DNA of 64,000 nucleotides from Candidatus Poribacteria bacterium (GCA_026706025.1 JAPOZO010000030.1:1-64000), one strand, 5' to 3'. Positions 54,006 to 62,158 are shown, numbered from the stretch's first letter. Made by a program: numbers and translations. Notes: generated by a model not told the origin, from the letters alone.

Positions 54006-54185
54006 CCTGTCAGGATATATGAATCTCGGAGCCGTGCGGCGTATTCGGATGGCAAGAACGCAGTGGGTGAACCTATCGCCAGTGGTATCTACTTCTATAC
54101 CCTCACGGCAGGTGATTTCACGGCTACCGGCAAAGTGTTGATACAGAGGTGGATTTATGCGGTGGGCATTCTGTCCGCCGCATAA
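54006..54185 (+). pseudogene. Orphan C-terminal FlgD-like/T9SS-type tail remnant
   Basis: The reading frame here gives DGKNAVGEPIASGIYFYTLT followed by AGDFTATGKVLIQRW. This is the typical end of large secreted proteins in this kind of genome, where a FlgD-Ig-like domain serves as a C-terminal secretion or anchoring signal. It has no start codon. It is in the same frame as the upstream WD40 gene but is separated by two stops (TAG 53964, TAA 54003). Either the WD40 gene lost this tail, or this is debris from another deleted gene. Confidence 0.65.
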
Positions 54186-54234
54186 ATCCTATTTTCTACC
54201 AGTTCTGTGTTGGTATTACCTGACACCCTTCAAG

Positions 54235-54380
54235 ACAGGGTTATTTAGTTTTAAATAAATTATCGGATTCTCTAAATTTTTGATTTTTCTTTTTCAAGCC
54301 CGGTTCGGTTAGGAAACCGAACCTACCGGGCCTGGGTGTCCAAAATTGGACTCAAAAACAGAAAACTAAATCGTCCTGAC
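54235..54380 (+). mobile_element. MITE-like palindromic element 3
   Basis: The ends GACAGGGTTATTTAGTTTT and GAAAACTAAATCGTCCTGAC are inverted repeats 146 bp apart, the same length as element 2. The core has the perfect hairpin CCCGGTTCGGTTAGG-based palindrome (54299-54330), lying in the opposite orientation to the other copies. No coding capacity. It sits between the secretion-tail remnant and the toxin-antitoxin pair. Confidence 0.75.
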
Positions 54381-54397
54381 CTTCAAGATGATACCGT

Positions 54398-54427
54398 TTG
54401 CTATCTAAATTCTGTGTATGGTATAAT
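54398..54427 (+). promoter_or_regulatory. Candidate promoter of the MazF/PemK-type module
   Basis: TTGCTA (54398-54403) and a perfect TATAAT (54422-54427) are 18 bp apart, about 115 bp before the antitoxin start at 54542, immediately outside MITE-like element 3. Confidence 0.5.
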
Positions 54428-54541
54428 AACTGAGGTTTCGTGGTCCTTGTATGCTCGACGTGTGGCAGTGAAAACCACGTTTCGGTGTCATTGATAGATT
54501 ACACAAGCGGACGAATTGAGACCTATACGGAGGAATTTGAT

Positions 54542-54892
54542 ATGGGTACCCCTACTAAAAAGTTGAAGAAAGAGGAAGTTGAAGCAAAACAGCCCCTTGA
54601 GGAGCGCGCGTCTGCGCGCGGCTTGGAAGGTGCTTATGATGATGACGAACCCGAATATACACTCGATATGCTCATCGCAGTAAATCCTGACTATAAAGGC
54701 TCTCCCGAGAAGTGTAACGCCACATCACACCTCCCCGCGCGTGGTTTGGAAGGTGCTTATGATGATGACGAACCCGAATATACACTCGATATGATCGCTG
54801 CACTAAACCCTGACTATGAAGGCACTGATAAGAAATGTGCTTCCGAGAAACGCGAGTGTACAACAGAAAGGAAACCTAATGAAGGAGCGTGA
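54542..54892 (+). CDS. Antitoxin-like protein with a 41-codon tandem duplication
   Basis: The 116 aa acidic product contains the motif ARGLEGAYDDDEPEYTLDM twice (near residues 24 and 65), each followed by a similar NPDY segment. The DNA repeats nearly exactly with a 123-bp period (from 54620 and 54743). No DNA-binding domain is obvious. It is placed directly before, and overlapping by 14 bp, a MazF/PemK-like toxin, so an antitoxin role is inferred from context. I start at ATG 54542 (GGAGGAATTT upstream). A longer frame from 54440 adds a CxxC-containing segment and is less supported. Confidence 0.65.
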   Translation: MGTPTKKLKKEEVEAKQPLEERASARGLEGAYDDDEPEYTLDMLIAVNPDYKGSPEKCNATSHLPARGLEGAYDDDEPEYTLDMIAALNPDYEGTDKKCASEKRECTTERKPNEGA

Positions 54893-55220
54893 TGTAATTG
54901 TTGTCTATTTAAAGGATACCGAGGGCCAGCTAAAGCTGAGACCAGCGGTTTGCCTACGACAGTTGCCACACAATTATCACGCTTTCATTGCTTGTGGCCT
55001 AACGACGAGATTACAATATTGTGTTGAAGGTTTCGACGAAATTGTCACGCCTCAAGACGATAATCTCGAGAGGCTTAGGGAAACCTCCCTAATTCGACTT
55101 GGCTTTCTAAGTCAAATACAGATGGATGAGATCGTAGGACACATCGGCTCTATTTCGGAGGAACGGCACAAACGGCTGTTGAAAAAATTGAGCGATTATC
55201 TCGAAGAAGTGAGCGAATGA
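54879..55220 (+). CDS. MazF/PemK-like toxin
   Basis: These toxins are small endoribonucleases with an SH3-like barrel. The 113 aa product shows the family's first strands (RDVIVVYLKDTEGQLKLRPAV) with the LRPAV core. A variable middle follows, then FDEIVTPQDDN and a helix SLIRLGFLSQIQMDEIVGHI, in line with PemK-like proteins that end in an alpha helix. ATG 54879 lies inside the end of the antitoxin gene, the usual coupled arrangement. The match is moderate, as MazF-like families are divergent, so the enzyme activity is unproven. Confidence 0.7.
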   Translation: MKERDVIVVYLKDTEGQLKLRPAVCLRQLPHNYHAFIACGLTTRLQYCVEGFDEIVTPQDDNLERLRETSLIRLGFLSQIQMDEIVGHIGSISEERHKRLLKKLSDYLEEVSE

Positions 55221-55289
55221 TGGATAGCCTGGTAGACTTGGATTATGACCTTGTTCTTAACCGTGCTGATTGAAACATAGGAGACCAAC

Positions 55290-56264
55290 ATGCCAAAAGA
55301 ATTAGTAGCTATCGCCCCTCGGCAACCCGTCTTGAGGGAGTACGAGGATGGTCCCGTCCCCGCGGATAGCGTCCGCGTTCAAGTCGAATTCGGCGCACCC
55401 AAACGCGGCACCGAACTGACAGCATACTACGGATACAACAGCGCAAATTTTCCGATGGGACTGGGGAATATGTGCGTCGGAAAAATTATTGAAATCGGGG
55501 ACGAGGTTGAAGGTTTTGAGATTGGGGAACGCATCACCAGCCACGGGCACCTCAAAGAAACGCATACCTGGCGCGCAGGTAGCGTCCTCAAGATGCCCGA
55601 CCACATGACATGGAAAGAGGCGGTCTGCTATGATCCATTACACTTTGCCATGTCTGCGATTCGTGATGGAAAAGTCCGCGTTGGTGAGCGGGTCGCTGTT
55701 TTTGGATTGGGTGCCATTGGATTGATGACGGTGCAGATGGCACGGGTCGCAGGGGCTGATTTCGTCGCTGCTGTGGACCCGCTCGAAAGACGGCGGAGAG
55801 TCGCCGAAAAGACCGGCGCGGAACTTGTTATTGATCCCACTGCCTCCAATACTGGCGAAGTGCTCAAAGAAGCGACGGGTGGGCTTGGCGTTGATGTGGC
55901 TGTAGAAACCAGTGCAGTCTACCCAGCACTTGATGACGCGCTCCGCAGCGTCACTTTTGAAGGAACAATCGTCTACGCTGGACGCGCAAAAGAATGCACA
56001 GGTGGACTCGACCTCGGTGCTGTCGCGCACGTTAACATTCCGAATATCATCTTTGCGCGTGCTAACAGCGACCCGAACCGCGATCATCCACGTTGGAATT
56101 TCAGACGTATTGTTGATACTTGCTGGAAATGGCTTGAAGAAGGGCGATTTGACTGTGAAGGTGTCGTTGACCCGGTCGTACCGTTTGAAGATTCCGTTGA
56201 AGCATACATAGAGATGGACAATCACCCCGAACGGAGTGTCAAATTGGGAGTGTCCTTTGGGTAG
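55290..56264 (+). CDS. MDR-family dehydrogenase lacking the catalytic zinc cysteine
   Basis: The 324 aa medium-chain dehydrogenase/reductase has the GroES-like domain and a Rossmann fold with VAVFGLGAIGLMTVQMARVA. At the position where zinc enzymes have CGTD/CGSD it reads KRGTELTAYYG, so the catalytic zinc ligand is missing, and no structural four-Cys lobe is seen. YDPLHFAMSAIRDG precedes the cofactor domain. It resembles BchC-like or sugar-oxidising MDR proteins common next to Gfo/Idh/MocA genes. It converges with an EamA transporter. GGAGACCAAC precedes the ATG. Confidence 0.88.
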   Translation: MPKELVAIAPRQPVLREYEDGPVPADSVRVQVEFGAPKRGTELTAYYGYNSANFPMGLGNMCVGKIIEIGDEVEGFEIGERITSHGHLKETHTWRAGSVLKMPDHMTWKEAVCYDPLHFAMSAIRDGKVRVGERVAVFGLGAIGLMTVQMARVAGADFVAAVDPLERRRRVAEKTGAELVIDPTASNTGEVLKEATGGLGVDVAVETSAVYPALDDALRSVTFEGTIVYAGRAKECTGGLDLGAVAHVNIPNIIFARANSDPNRDHPRWNFRRIVDTCWKWLEEGRFDCEGVVDPVVPFEDSVEAYIEMDNHPERSVKLGVSFG

Positions 56265-56294
56265 ATATACGGAAGCAGCCTGTCCGTTGATGGG

Positions 56295-57185
56295 CTACTG
56301 ATATGCAATCAAAAAAATGCCAAGTACCATCACGACAGCTGCGATCAAGCGGCGTTTTGTATACGCCTCTTTCAAGGCGTACCCACCGAGCAAGACAACG
56401 AAGATGACAGAACACTGCCGAACCGCGGTCACATAACTAACCTTTTCTGTCATCAAAACGTAGAGGATGAGCGAATAGGAGGTCAATGAAAGTCCAACAA
56501 CAACAAGACTCCGCTTCCATTCTGTTCGTCCAATCTCTGCAATCTGCTGGTGTGGAAACCGGGCGAGGCAGGACAGACCGTAAAAGACTTGCGAGATACT
56601 GTTCTCCATTAAATAGTAGGTCACGGCTCGCCACAAAGGAACATCCGTAGAATAGCGATGAAATTCGGACATCCCCTGCTTGTCTATCAGTGAATATCCA
56701 ATGACGCTTGCCAGGGTTGCATAAGCCCAGAGCGCATCCGGTTCGCGAAGGAAGCGAAGGAACGTTTTGAATTGGATACGTGCTTCGCGTTGTTGACAGA
56801 GTACTATGGATGCCATCACACATAGGATACCTATCAAGCCTTGTGCGGAAATGCGTTCGTTGAGAAAAATAAAGGCAAATAGTGGTAAGAATGCTGGTGC
56901 AGCGCGCGTAATCGGATAAACAAACGAAATCTCGCCAACTGTATAGGCATGCGTCAAAAACAGACGGTAGAACAGATGAACCAGTGCGGAACCAGCAATA
57001 TAGACCCATACGGATTTGGGAATTACCGGTTGCTTGATACCAAAGGCAACGAGTGCTATCGCTACGGTGTAAAACCCACACCAAAAAAAGAGGATGCGTG
57101 TGTCTCTGCTGGATTTGCTATAGAAATTCCATAAAGCGTGGCAAAATGCTGACAACAGAATTAAAGCAATTGAAGTAAATGCCAT
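56295..57185 (-). CDS. EamA/DMT family transporter
   Basis: The 296 aa product is almost wholly hydrophobic, with about ten predicted helices arranged as two EamA repeats (first ends FLNERISAQGLIGILCVMASI; second ends LGGYALKEAYTKRRLIAAVV). The doubled signature is typical of drug/metabolite exporters. The function of this member is unknown. AAAGGTCCC precedes the ATG. Confidence 0.9.
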   Translation of the reverse strand: MAFTSIALILLSAFCHALWNFYSKSSRDTRILFFWCGFYTVAIALVAFGIKQPVIPKSVWVYIAGSALVHLFYRLFLTHAYTVGEISFVYPITRAAPAFLPLFAFIFLNERISAQGLIGILCVMASIVLCQQREARIQFKTFLRFLREPDALWAYATLASVIGYSLIDKQGMSEFHRYSTDVPLWRAVTYYLMENSISQVFYGLSCLARFPHQQIAEIGRTEWKRSLVVVGLSLTSYSLILYVLMTEKVSYVTAVRQCSVIFVVLLGGYALKEAYTKRRLIAAVVMVLGIFLIAYQ

Positions 57186-57237
57186 GGGACCTTTCGTTAT
57201 TTGTAGATACAGGGTCTGTATCTGTTCGTTAATAACT

Positions 57238-57350
57238 GTCAGCCACCGGTAATCAGTTAAGAGGAGTTCGTTTAGTATTAATCTCTTGAAACTGACTGCT
57301 GAAAGGATTTTTGAAAAAATCCGCCCTGACTGCTGACTACTATTTCAGGA
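57238..57350. repeat. CTGAC/GTCAG tract with A/T hairpin
   Basis: It contains GTCAGCCACCGGTAATCAG, then TTAAGAGGA and AATCTCTTGAAACTGACTGCTGA. A perfect GGATTTTT-G-AAAAATCC stem (57303-57320) and CTGACTGCTGACTAC follow. It shares motifs with 25260, 32630, 40890 and 49870, forming a dispersed family between genes. Confidence 0.5.
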
Positions 57351-57357
57351 GGTAATT

Positions 57358-58314
57358 ATGTTCAAAAAATGGAAAAAATACCAGCCTTTTATTCTGTTTG
57401 GGCTTGTCTTTGGCGTACTTGCCCTCACAGCAACCGTTACCCTCACACAAGAATCGTGGTTCCCTTCCGAATGGGGGGCGGATGATCGGCGCGGTGCCGT
57501 CAACCGTCTAACACCAGAGAAAGTATTGGAAGCAGCGAGTCTGATTAAAACCGGTGAAGTCTTTCAACTCGGTAGAGTTTATGAGAGTGGTATTCCTGTC
57601 TTTGGGACGCGGCACTATAGTTTACGAATTCCGGCGATGTCAGGACCTCTCGGTGAAAACAAAACAACGTGGTTCGAGGAAATCTTCAGCGGCGAAATCG
57701 GTCAGATCGGCACCCAATTCGATGGTCTCGGGCACATCGGGATCGGCGACCTCTACTACAACGGGTTAGACCAGCACGATTTCGCCAAAGCCGAAGGACT
57801 CACGGAACTCGGTGTTGAGAATGTGGGCCCCATTGTAACGCGAGGTGTGCTAATTGATGTCGCTGGCTATAAAGGCGTTGAAGTCCTCGGCGATAGTTAT
57901 GAGATTACACGCGCCGACCTGGAGGGTGCCCTGAAGAAGCAGGGGGTCGAGATTACCCCCGGCGATGTCGTTATCATCCACACCGGTTGGGGTAAATTCT
58001 GGATGATAGATAATGATCGTTACGGCACCACAGAACCCGGCATTGGCTTGGAAGCAGGGCAATACCTCGTTGATCAGAAAATTGTGATGCTGTGTGCCGA
58101 TAATTGGGGCATCGAGGTCGTCCCGAACCCTGATGAAACGCTTGCGTTTCCGGTGCATCAACTGTTTATTGTCAAACACGGTATTTACAATCTTGAAAAT
58201 ATCATCACAGAGGAGTTAGCGGCGGCGAAGGTTTACGAGTTCGCCTTCAGTTTCGCACCGCTGCGTCTCAAAGGCGCGACGGGTTCCCCCGGCAATCCGA
58301 TCGCCATTCGATAG
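57358..58314 (+). CDS. Cyclase family protein (kynurenine-formamidase-like)
   Basis: The 318 aa product has an N-terminal hydrophobic segment (about 10-30, FILFGLVFGVLALTATVTLT). The cyclase fold follows: QFDGLGHIGIGD aligns with the HxGTHxD metal motif, though the first positions differ (FDGLGH). GDVVIIHTGWGKFW and VMLCADNWGIEVVPN are family segments. The C-terminal LNPLRLKGATGSP pattern is seen as LRLKGATGSPGNPIA. Such enzymes hydrolyse formamides or other amides/lactones in the cytoplasm, but the leader suggests export. The ATG has AGGAGGTAATT upstream. Confidence 0.88.
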   Translation: MFKKWKKYQPFILFGLVFGVLALTATVTLTQESWFPSEWGADDRRGAVNRLTPEKVLEAASLIKTGEVFQLGRVYESGIPVFGTRHYSLRIPAMSGPLGENKTTWFEEIFSGEIGQIGTQFDGLGHIGIGDLYYNGLDQHDFAKAEGLTELGVENVGPIVTRGVLIDVAGYKGVEVLGDSYEITRADLEGALKKQGVEITPGDVVIIHTGWGKFWMIDNDRYGTTEPGIGLEAGQYLVDQKIVMLCADNWGIEVVPNPDETLAFPVHQLFIVKHGIYNLENIITEELAAAKVYEFAFSFAPLRLKGATGSPGNPIAIR

Positions 58315-58324
58315 TTTCTTATAG

Positions 58325-58348
58325 TGGGACAGCAGTGCTGCTGTCCCA
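58325..58348 (+). terminator. Perfect 12-bp inverted repeat, probable terminator
   Basis: TGGGACAGCAG-TG-CTGCTGTCCCA is a perfect palindrome (58325-58348) starting about 10 bp after the cyclase stop, followed by a pyrimidine-rich CCCTTCTTTTTTC. The strong stem and T-rich tail fit a rho-independent terminator. Confidence 0.6.
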
Positions 58349-58536
58349 TAATCCCTTCTTTTTTCTATCTGCGTCTGCACAAATCCGTGCAGCTATCTTC
58401 CCGTTTGCCCCGTTTCGTGCAGTCTGTACACACGCCAAACCCACTAAATCCGCTATATCTCCGGTTCTTTCCCTTATTTTATATTGGCACAGAAATTGCT
58501 ACCTATTTGACAACATAACTTTAGGGGAGATTTTCC

Positions 58537-59496
58537 ATGAAACTGCTACGTGTTTTCTTTTTCTACTGCTTAAGTTTAGGATTACTGTGTTCTGTTTCTG
58601 CGAAACCGCTCACGACTGAGAAAATTGTATTTTCGTCAAATCGAAATGGCAACTTTGAAATTTATATGATGAATCCCGATGGCAGTCAACAGGTTAGATT
58701 AACTAAGCATCGCGCGAACGATTTAGATCCGGTCTTTTCACCGACAGGAGAAGAGATCCTCTTTGTTTCCGAGCGAAGCGGAGAGCGTGATCTTTATATT
58801 ATGCGTGCTGATGGACTCGGTGAGCGACCCGTGTTTCGCACGGCACCTGCATACAGAGATGACCCCGCCTGGTCCCCTGATGGGAAAAAAATTGCTTACA
58901 TGCAACTTGACCATGAGGCTAAACAGACAAGCGTCTATACTGCCAGAGCAGATGGAACGTCGGTAACCCGCGTTGTTGAAATGGAAAAAGCGAACGGCGA
59001 AGAGCCCGTTTGGTCCCCAGATGGAACAGAAATCGCGTTTGTTGTGGTAGATGAGATCCGTTGGGCGAGTCGTCAAATACGATTTATTAACCTAAAAACC
59101 CGCAAACAACGGACATTCCTGCCGGAGGATACTCCGAGAATGCGGCAACCCGCGTGGTCACCTGCTAATAACAAAATCGCCTTTGTTTGGATTAGACCAG
59201 AACATCGTCAACAGTCCATATTTATTGCCAACCGAGATGGCAGTGGACTTCAACAGATTGTTGACGTGCTGGCACTCTCACCCGCTTGGTCGCCGTCTAG
59301 TGATGAACTGGTCTATTCACAAGCGACCGGAAACGGGACGCAAATCTTCAAAATCAATTTGGTGACGCATGGTGTCACACAACTTACGCATGATGGCAGC
59401 AATTATGCCGGCGATTGGTTTGACCCATCTGCTTTACCCGTTTCACCACAACCCCAGTTGTTCACAACCACATGGGGTGAAATCAAAACTGAATGA
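58537..59496 (+). CDS. TolB-like PD40 beta-propeller, secreted
   Basis: The 319 aa product has a signal peptide (VFFFYCLSLGLLCSVSA, cleavage after residue ~23) and about six PD40 (WD40-like) repeats. These have the TolB-type lead motif FSSNRNGNFEIYMMNPDGSQ and the recurrent DPVFSPTGEEI and PVWSPDGTEIAF segments. It lacks TolB's N-terminal domain, so it is a stand-alone propeller. TTAGGGGAGA lies before the ATG. Two lipoprotein genes follow on the same strand. Confidence 0.88.
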   Translation: MKLLRVFFFYCLSLGLLCSVSAKPLTTEKIVFSSNRNGNFEIYMMNPDGSQQVRLTKHRANDLDPVFSPTGEEILFVSERSGERDLYIMRADGLGERPVFRTAPAYRDDPAWSPDGKKIAYMQLDHEAKQTSVYTARADGTSVTRVVEMEKANGEEPVWSPDGTEIAFVVVDEIRWASRQIRFINLKTRKQRTFLPEDTPRMRQPAWSPANNKIAFVWIRPEHRQQSIFIANRDGSGLQQIVDVLALSPAWSPSSDELVYSQATGNGTQIFKINLVTHGVTQLTHDGSNYAGDWFDPSALPVSPQPQLFTTTWGEIKTE

Positions 59497-59607
59497 TTAT
59501 GTATGCCAAAAATGCTAAATCCATCTATTCTATCAATATCGCGTAAGTCCTATTGGCATAGAAATCGCTATTTATCTGATAAAGTTAACAGGGAGGTGTT
59601 CATTGTG

Positions 59608-60090
59608 ATGACCCGAATTTTCCAGCAGACCTTTTTAAAAATAAGCAGGTTTGCGTTAACTTTACATTTCACGTTTATTGCGAGCATTTTACTGATAGGG
59701 TGTACAGCACCGGCGCATTTGAGGCATGGGGCACATCCTTCTACTTCAGAACTCTCGCCAGATGAGAAAATGCAGCAAACTATAGCCAGATGGAAAGGTA
59801 TACACATCTCAAAGGCTGTTCAGAAATGGGGATCACCGGATGAGGTTAACGGTGACGGGACAGGATCGCACATCTATATCTGGCAGGTGCCCGTGCAGAC
59901 ATTCCTTGCCCCACAGCGTCACCGAATCCTTTCCAAGCGATACCCCAACGGCTTAAACGGAGTATCAGGAACAATTTTACAGACAGATTACACCTACGAA
60001 CTCACATTTTATGCGCGTCCAGACGGTATAATTTCCAAAACACTCATCAAGAAGAATTATGACCCCGCGAGTGAACTCAAGTGGAAGTAG
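59608..60090 (+). CDS. Lipoprotein of unknown function (pair member 1)
   Basis: The 160 aa product has a lipoprotein signal (LTLHFTFIASILLIGC, Cys near residue 31). A helical stretch (DEKMQQTIARWKGIHISKAV) and a QKWGSPDEV...GSHIYIWQVP domain follow. This resembles small bacterial proteins with a 'trace-and-fold' IYIWQ motif of unknown role. I start at ATG 59608 because GGGAGGTG lies upstream and the frame's longer N-terminus has no ribosome site. It is paralogous to the gene at 60129. Confidence 0.75.
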   Translation: MTRIFQQTFLKISRFALTLHFTFIASILLIGCTAPAHLRHGAHPSTSELSPDEKMQQTIARWKGIHISKAVQKWGSPDEVNGDGTGSHIYIWQVPVQTFLAPQRHRILSKRYPNGLNGVSGTILQTDYTYELTFYARPDGIISKTLIKKNYDPASELKWK

Positions 60091-60128
60091 GGGCAAATTT
60101 CCTTTAAAAGTAGGATAGGAGTTTTGAA

Positions 60129-60617
60129 ATGAACAGATTCACATTCGCTTTATATTTTTTGTTTATCGCAGGCTTCTTGGCTGCCGGGTGTACGGCATCG
60201 AAGCATTTGATGAATGCCCCCGAACCTTCACGAGAGCAGAAAGAAATACAACGGAAAGAAGTACAGCGAATCTTGGAAGTGTGGCACGGAAGGCGCATTT
60301 CAACAGCGATTCAAAAATGGGGGACACCTCATGGAATCAGTAACACTGACACAGGTTCAAAAATTTACATCTGGCAGAAACCCTCGTTGACTTTTCTACA
60401 GCAAGCACATCGCGAGATCATTTCCGATAGACAGCCAGTGAACCTCGGACGCCGGGTAACACAGACACCCGATACAACAATTAAAATGTATCAACTTATG
60501 TTTTATACGGACCCAAAGGGTGTAATTTACAAAATTTCGGCGAAAAGAGATTTGAACCCCAGTGCCGGTTCTCGGAGTTCCCATTTTTCTCAAGAGAAGC
60601 CGGGGGGCACAAAATAA
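60129..60617 (+). CDS. Lipoprotein of unknown function (pair member 2)
   Basis: The 162 aa product has a clear lipobox (GFLAAGC, Cys at residue 21). The same body plan as pair member 1 follows: IQRKEVQRILEVWHGRRIST, then IQKWGTPHGI and GSKIYIWQKPS. Its C-terminus ends in a Ser/Gly-rich tail. The two genes lie 38 bp apart and appear to be a tandem duplication that has diverged. AGGAG precedes the ATG. No function is known. Confidence 0.75.
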   Translation: MNRFTFALYFLFIAGFLAAGCTASKHLMNAPEPSREQKEIQRKEVQRILEVWHGRRISTAIQKWGTPHGISNTDTGSKIYIWQKPSLTFLQQAHREIISDRQPVNLGRRVTQTPDTTIKMYQLMFYTDPKGVIYKISAKRDLNPSAGSRSSHFSQEKPGGTK

Positions 60618-60621
60618 TACG

Positions 60622-61485
60622 ATGAAACTACCGACGATCTCCATCGCATCCCATCGCGTCACGCGCCTCATTATCGGTGGCAATCCGTATAGTGGCATCT
60701 CGCACCGCTCTGCCGCGGCATCCAAAGCCATGATAGATTACTATACGACGCACCAAATTATCGCAGACCTTCGGCAAGCGGAGGAGAACGGCATTAATAC
60801 TGTCCTCGCGCGTGCCGATAGGCATATCATGCGTGTCCTCAACGAATACTGGAACACAGGTGGTACAATCCAGTGGATTGCCCAGACTCCGAAGGATACA
60901 GAATACGCCGATCTCGACGAATACCTACAGATTATCGCACGTTATAAACCAATTGCTATCTACCATCACGGTGGCACGACCGATAAATTGTCCGCAGAGG
61001 GACGACTCGGTTCATTACGCGAAGGTCTCAAATACATCCGCGATCTCGGTTGTGCTGTCGGACTCGGTACGCATGATCCGCAAGTCCTCAAGTATTGCTA
61101 CACTGAAGGATATGATGTTGACTTTTATGTCTGTGCGTTGTATAATCATACAAGACATAGAGAACTCTATCTACCGGATGATCGGTACGCGGCATTTGCC
61201 GCTATAAAGGCGATACCGCTACCGATAATCGCTATAAAGGTATTAGCCGCTGGCAGGAACAAACCGCGTGAGGCATTTCAACTCGCGATCGAAAATATTA
61301 AACCGACAGACGCAATGGCAGTCGGAATGTACACGCAATTTCAGCCCGACCAGATCCACCAGAATGCAATAACTGTTGCTGAACTCATTGAAGAAGTAGA
61401 CAATGAAACGAATTGTAGAACCGGAAGTTATGGACACAGCGGAAGCCGCCGAGGCATACGATGCGATGGGGCACGGGGAGGTTGA
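60622..61485 (+). CDS. Unidentified TIM-barrel-like protein
   Basis: The 287 aa product is not recognised with certainty. It starts with TISIASHRVTRLIIGGNPYS and has ENGINTVLARAD, IYHHGGTTDKLSAEG, GCAVGLGTHDP, DVDFYVCALYNHT and IIAIKVLAAGRNKP. The alternating strand-helix pattern looks like an aldo/keto-reductase or other TIM barrel, with the end of a typical AKR (IKVLAAGR). The last ~28 codons overlap the start of the methyltransferase in another frame and read as non-conserved, so a natural end near residue 260 lost by a frameshift is possible. Confidence 0.65.
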   Translation: MKLPTISIASHRVTRLIIGGNPYSGISHRSAAASKAMIDYYTTHQIIADLRQAEENGINTVLARADRHIMRVLNEYWNTGGTIQWIAQTPKDTEYADLDEYLQIIARYKPIAIYHHGGTTDKLSAEGRLGSLREGLKYIRDLGCAVGLGTHDPQVLKYCYTEGYDVDFYVCALYNHTRHRELYLPDDRYAAFAAIKAIPLPIIAIKVLAAGRNKPREAFQLAIENIKPTDAMAVGMYTQFQPDQIHQNAITVAELIEEVDNETNCRTGSYGHSGSRRGIRCDGARGG

Positions 61486-62056
61486 CCAAGCCTTTGTTAA
61501 CCGCGTTGTCGCACTCGGTGCCAGCACTGGACATTTTCTTGATGTCGGCACCGGTCCCGCCCAGATACCCATCCTCCTCGCGCAATGCTGTCCCAATATC
61601 CACATCACCGCCATCGACCTATCCGAAGAGATGCTAAAAATAGCCAAACGCCACGTCGCAGATGCCGGTCTCACCGATAGGATAACCCTTGAACTCGTCG
61701 ATGCCAAAACCTTACCCTATCCCGACAATACCTTTGACGGACTCATCTCCAACAGCATCGTGCATCACATCCACGACGCGATGAAAGCACTCCAAGAGAT
61801 GGGCAGAGTTGCGCGGCCCAAAGGGGTTGTTCTCATCCGCGACCTCATCCGCCCTGAAACACCCGCAGATGCACAAACCTTTGTGGATCTATATGCCGCA
61901 GATGACACCCCATATCAACAGAAGTTGTACTATGACTCCTTCCGCGCCGCCTTCACCACTGCCGAAGTCGATGAAATGCTGACCCAGATAGACATGCCGG
62001 ATGCGGTTGTCGTTCAAAGCACCGATAGGCATTGGTCGATTGAGCGTGTTGGATGA
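61403..62056 (+). CDS. SAM-dependent class I methyltransferase
   Basis: The 217 aa product shows motif I FLDVGTGPAQIPILL, post-I ITAIDLSEEMLKIA, motif II DAKTLPYPDNTFDGLIS and motif III-like RVARPKGVVLIRDLIRP, typical of UbiE/Methyltransf_11-type enzymes. The substrate is unknown. ATG 61403 lies inside the end of the preceding gene (83 bp overlap), which is unusually long and may reflect a frameshift in that gene's tail. Confidence 0.88.
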   Translation: MKRIVEPEVMDTAEAAEAYDAMGHGEVDQAFVNRVVALGASTGHFLDVGTGPAQIPILLAQCCPNIHITAIDLSEEMLKIAKRHVADAGLTDRITLELVDAKTLPYPDNTFDGLISNSIVHHIHDAMKALQEMGRVARPKGVVLIRDLIRPETPADAQTFVDLYAADDTPYQQKLYYDSFRAAFTTAEVDEMLTQIDMPDAVVVQSTDRHWSIERVG

Positions 62057-62158
62057 TTGTCTGAATCAGGATTTACAAGATGATAGGATTTATAGGATAA
62101 CCCAACTTGCTACCTAACGCGTTTTATACATTTGATGAAACCGTTTTGGTCGGTTCTC

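Noticed and set aside
54440-54541. N-terminal extension with CSTCGS in front of the antitoxin-like gene
   Set aside because: No ribosome binding site; the ATG at 54542 has a good one. The CxxC could be real, so the extension stays an open alternative.
56437-57084. 215-codon minus-strand frame inside the EamA transporter
   Set aside because: It overlaps the membrane-protein gene in another frame and shows no recognisable family.
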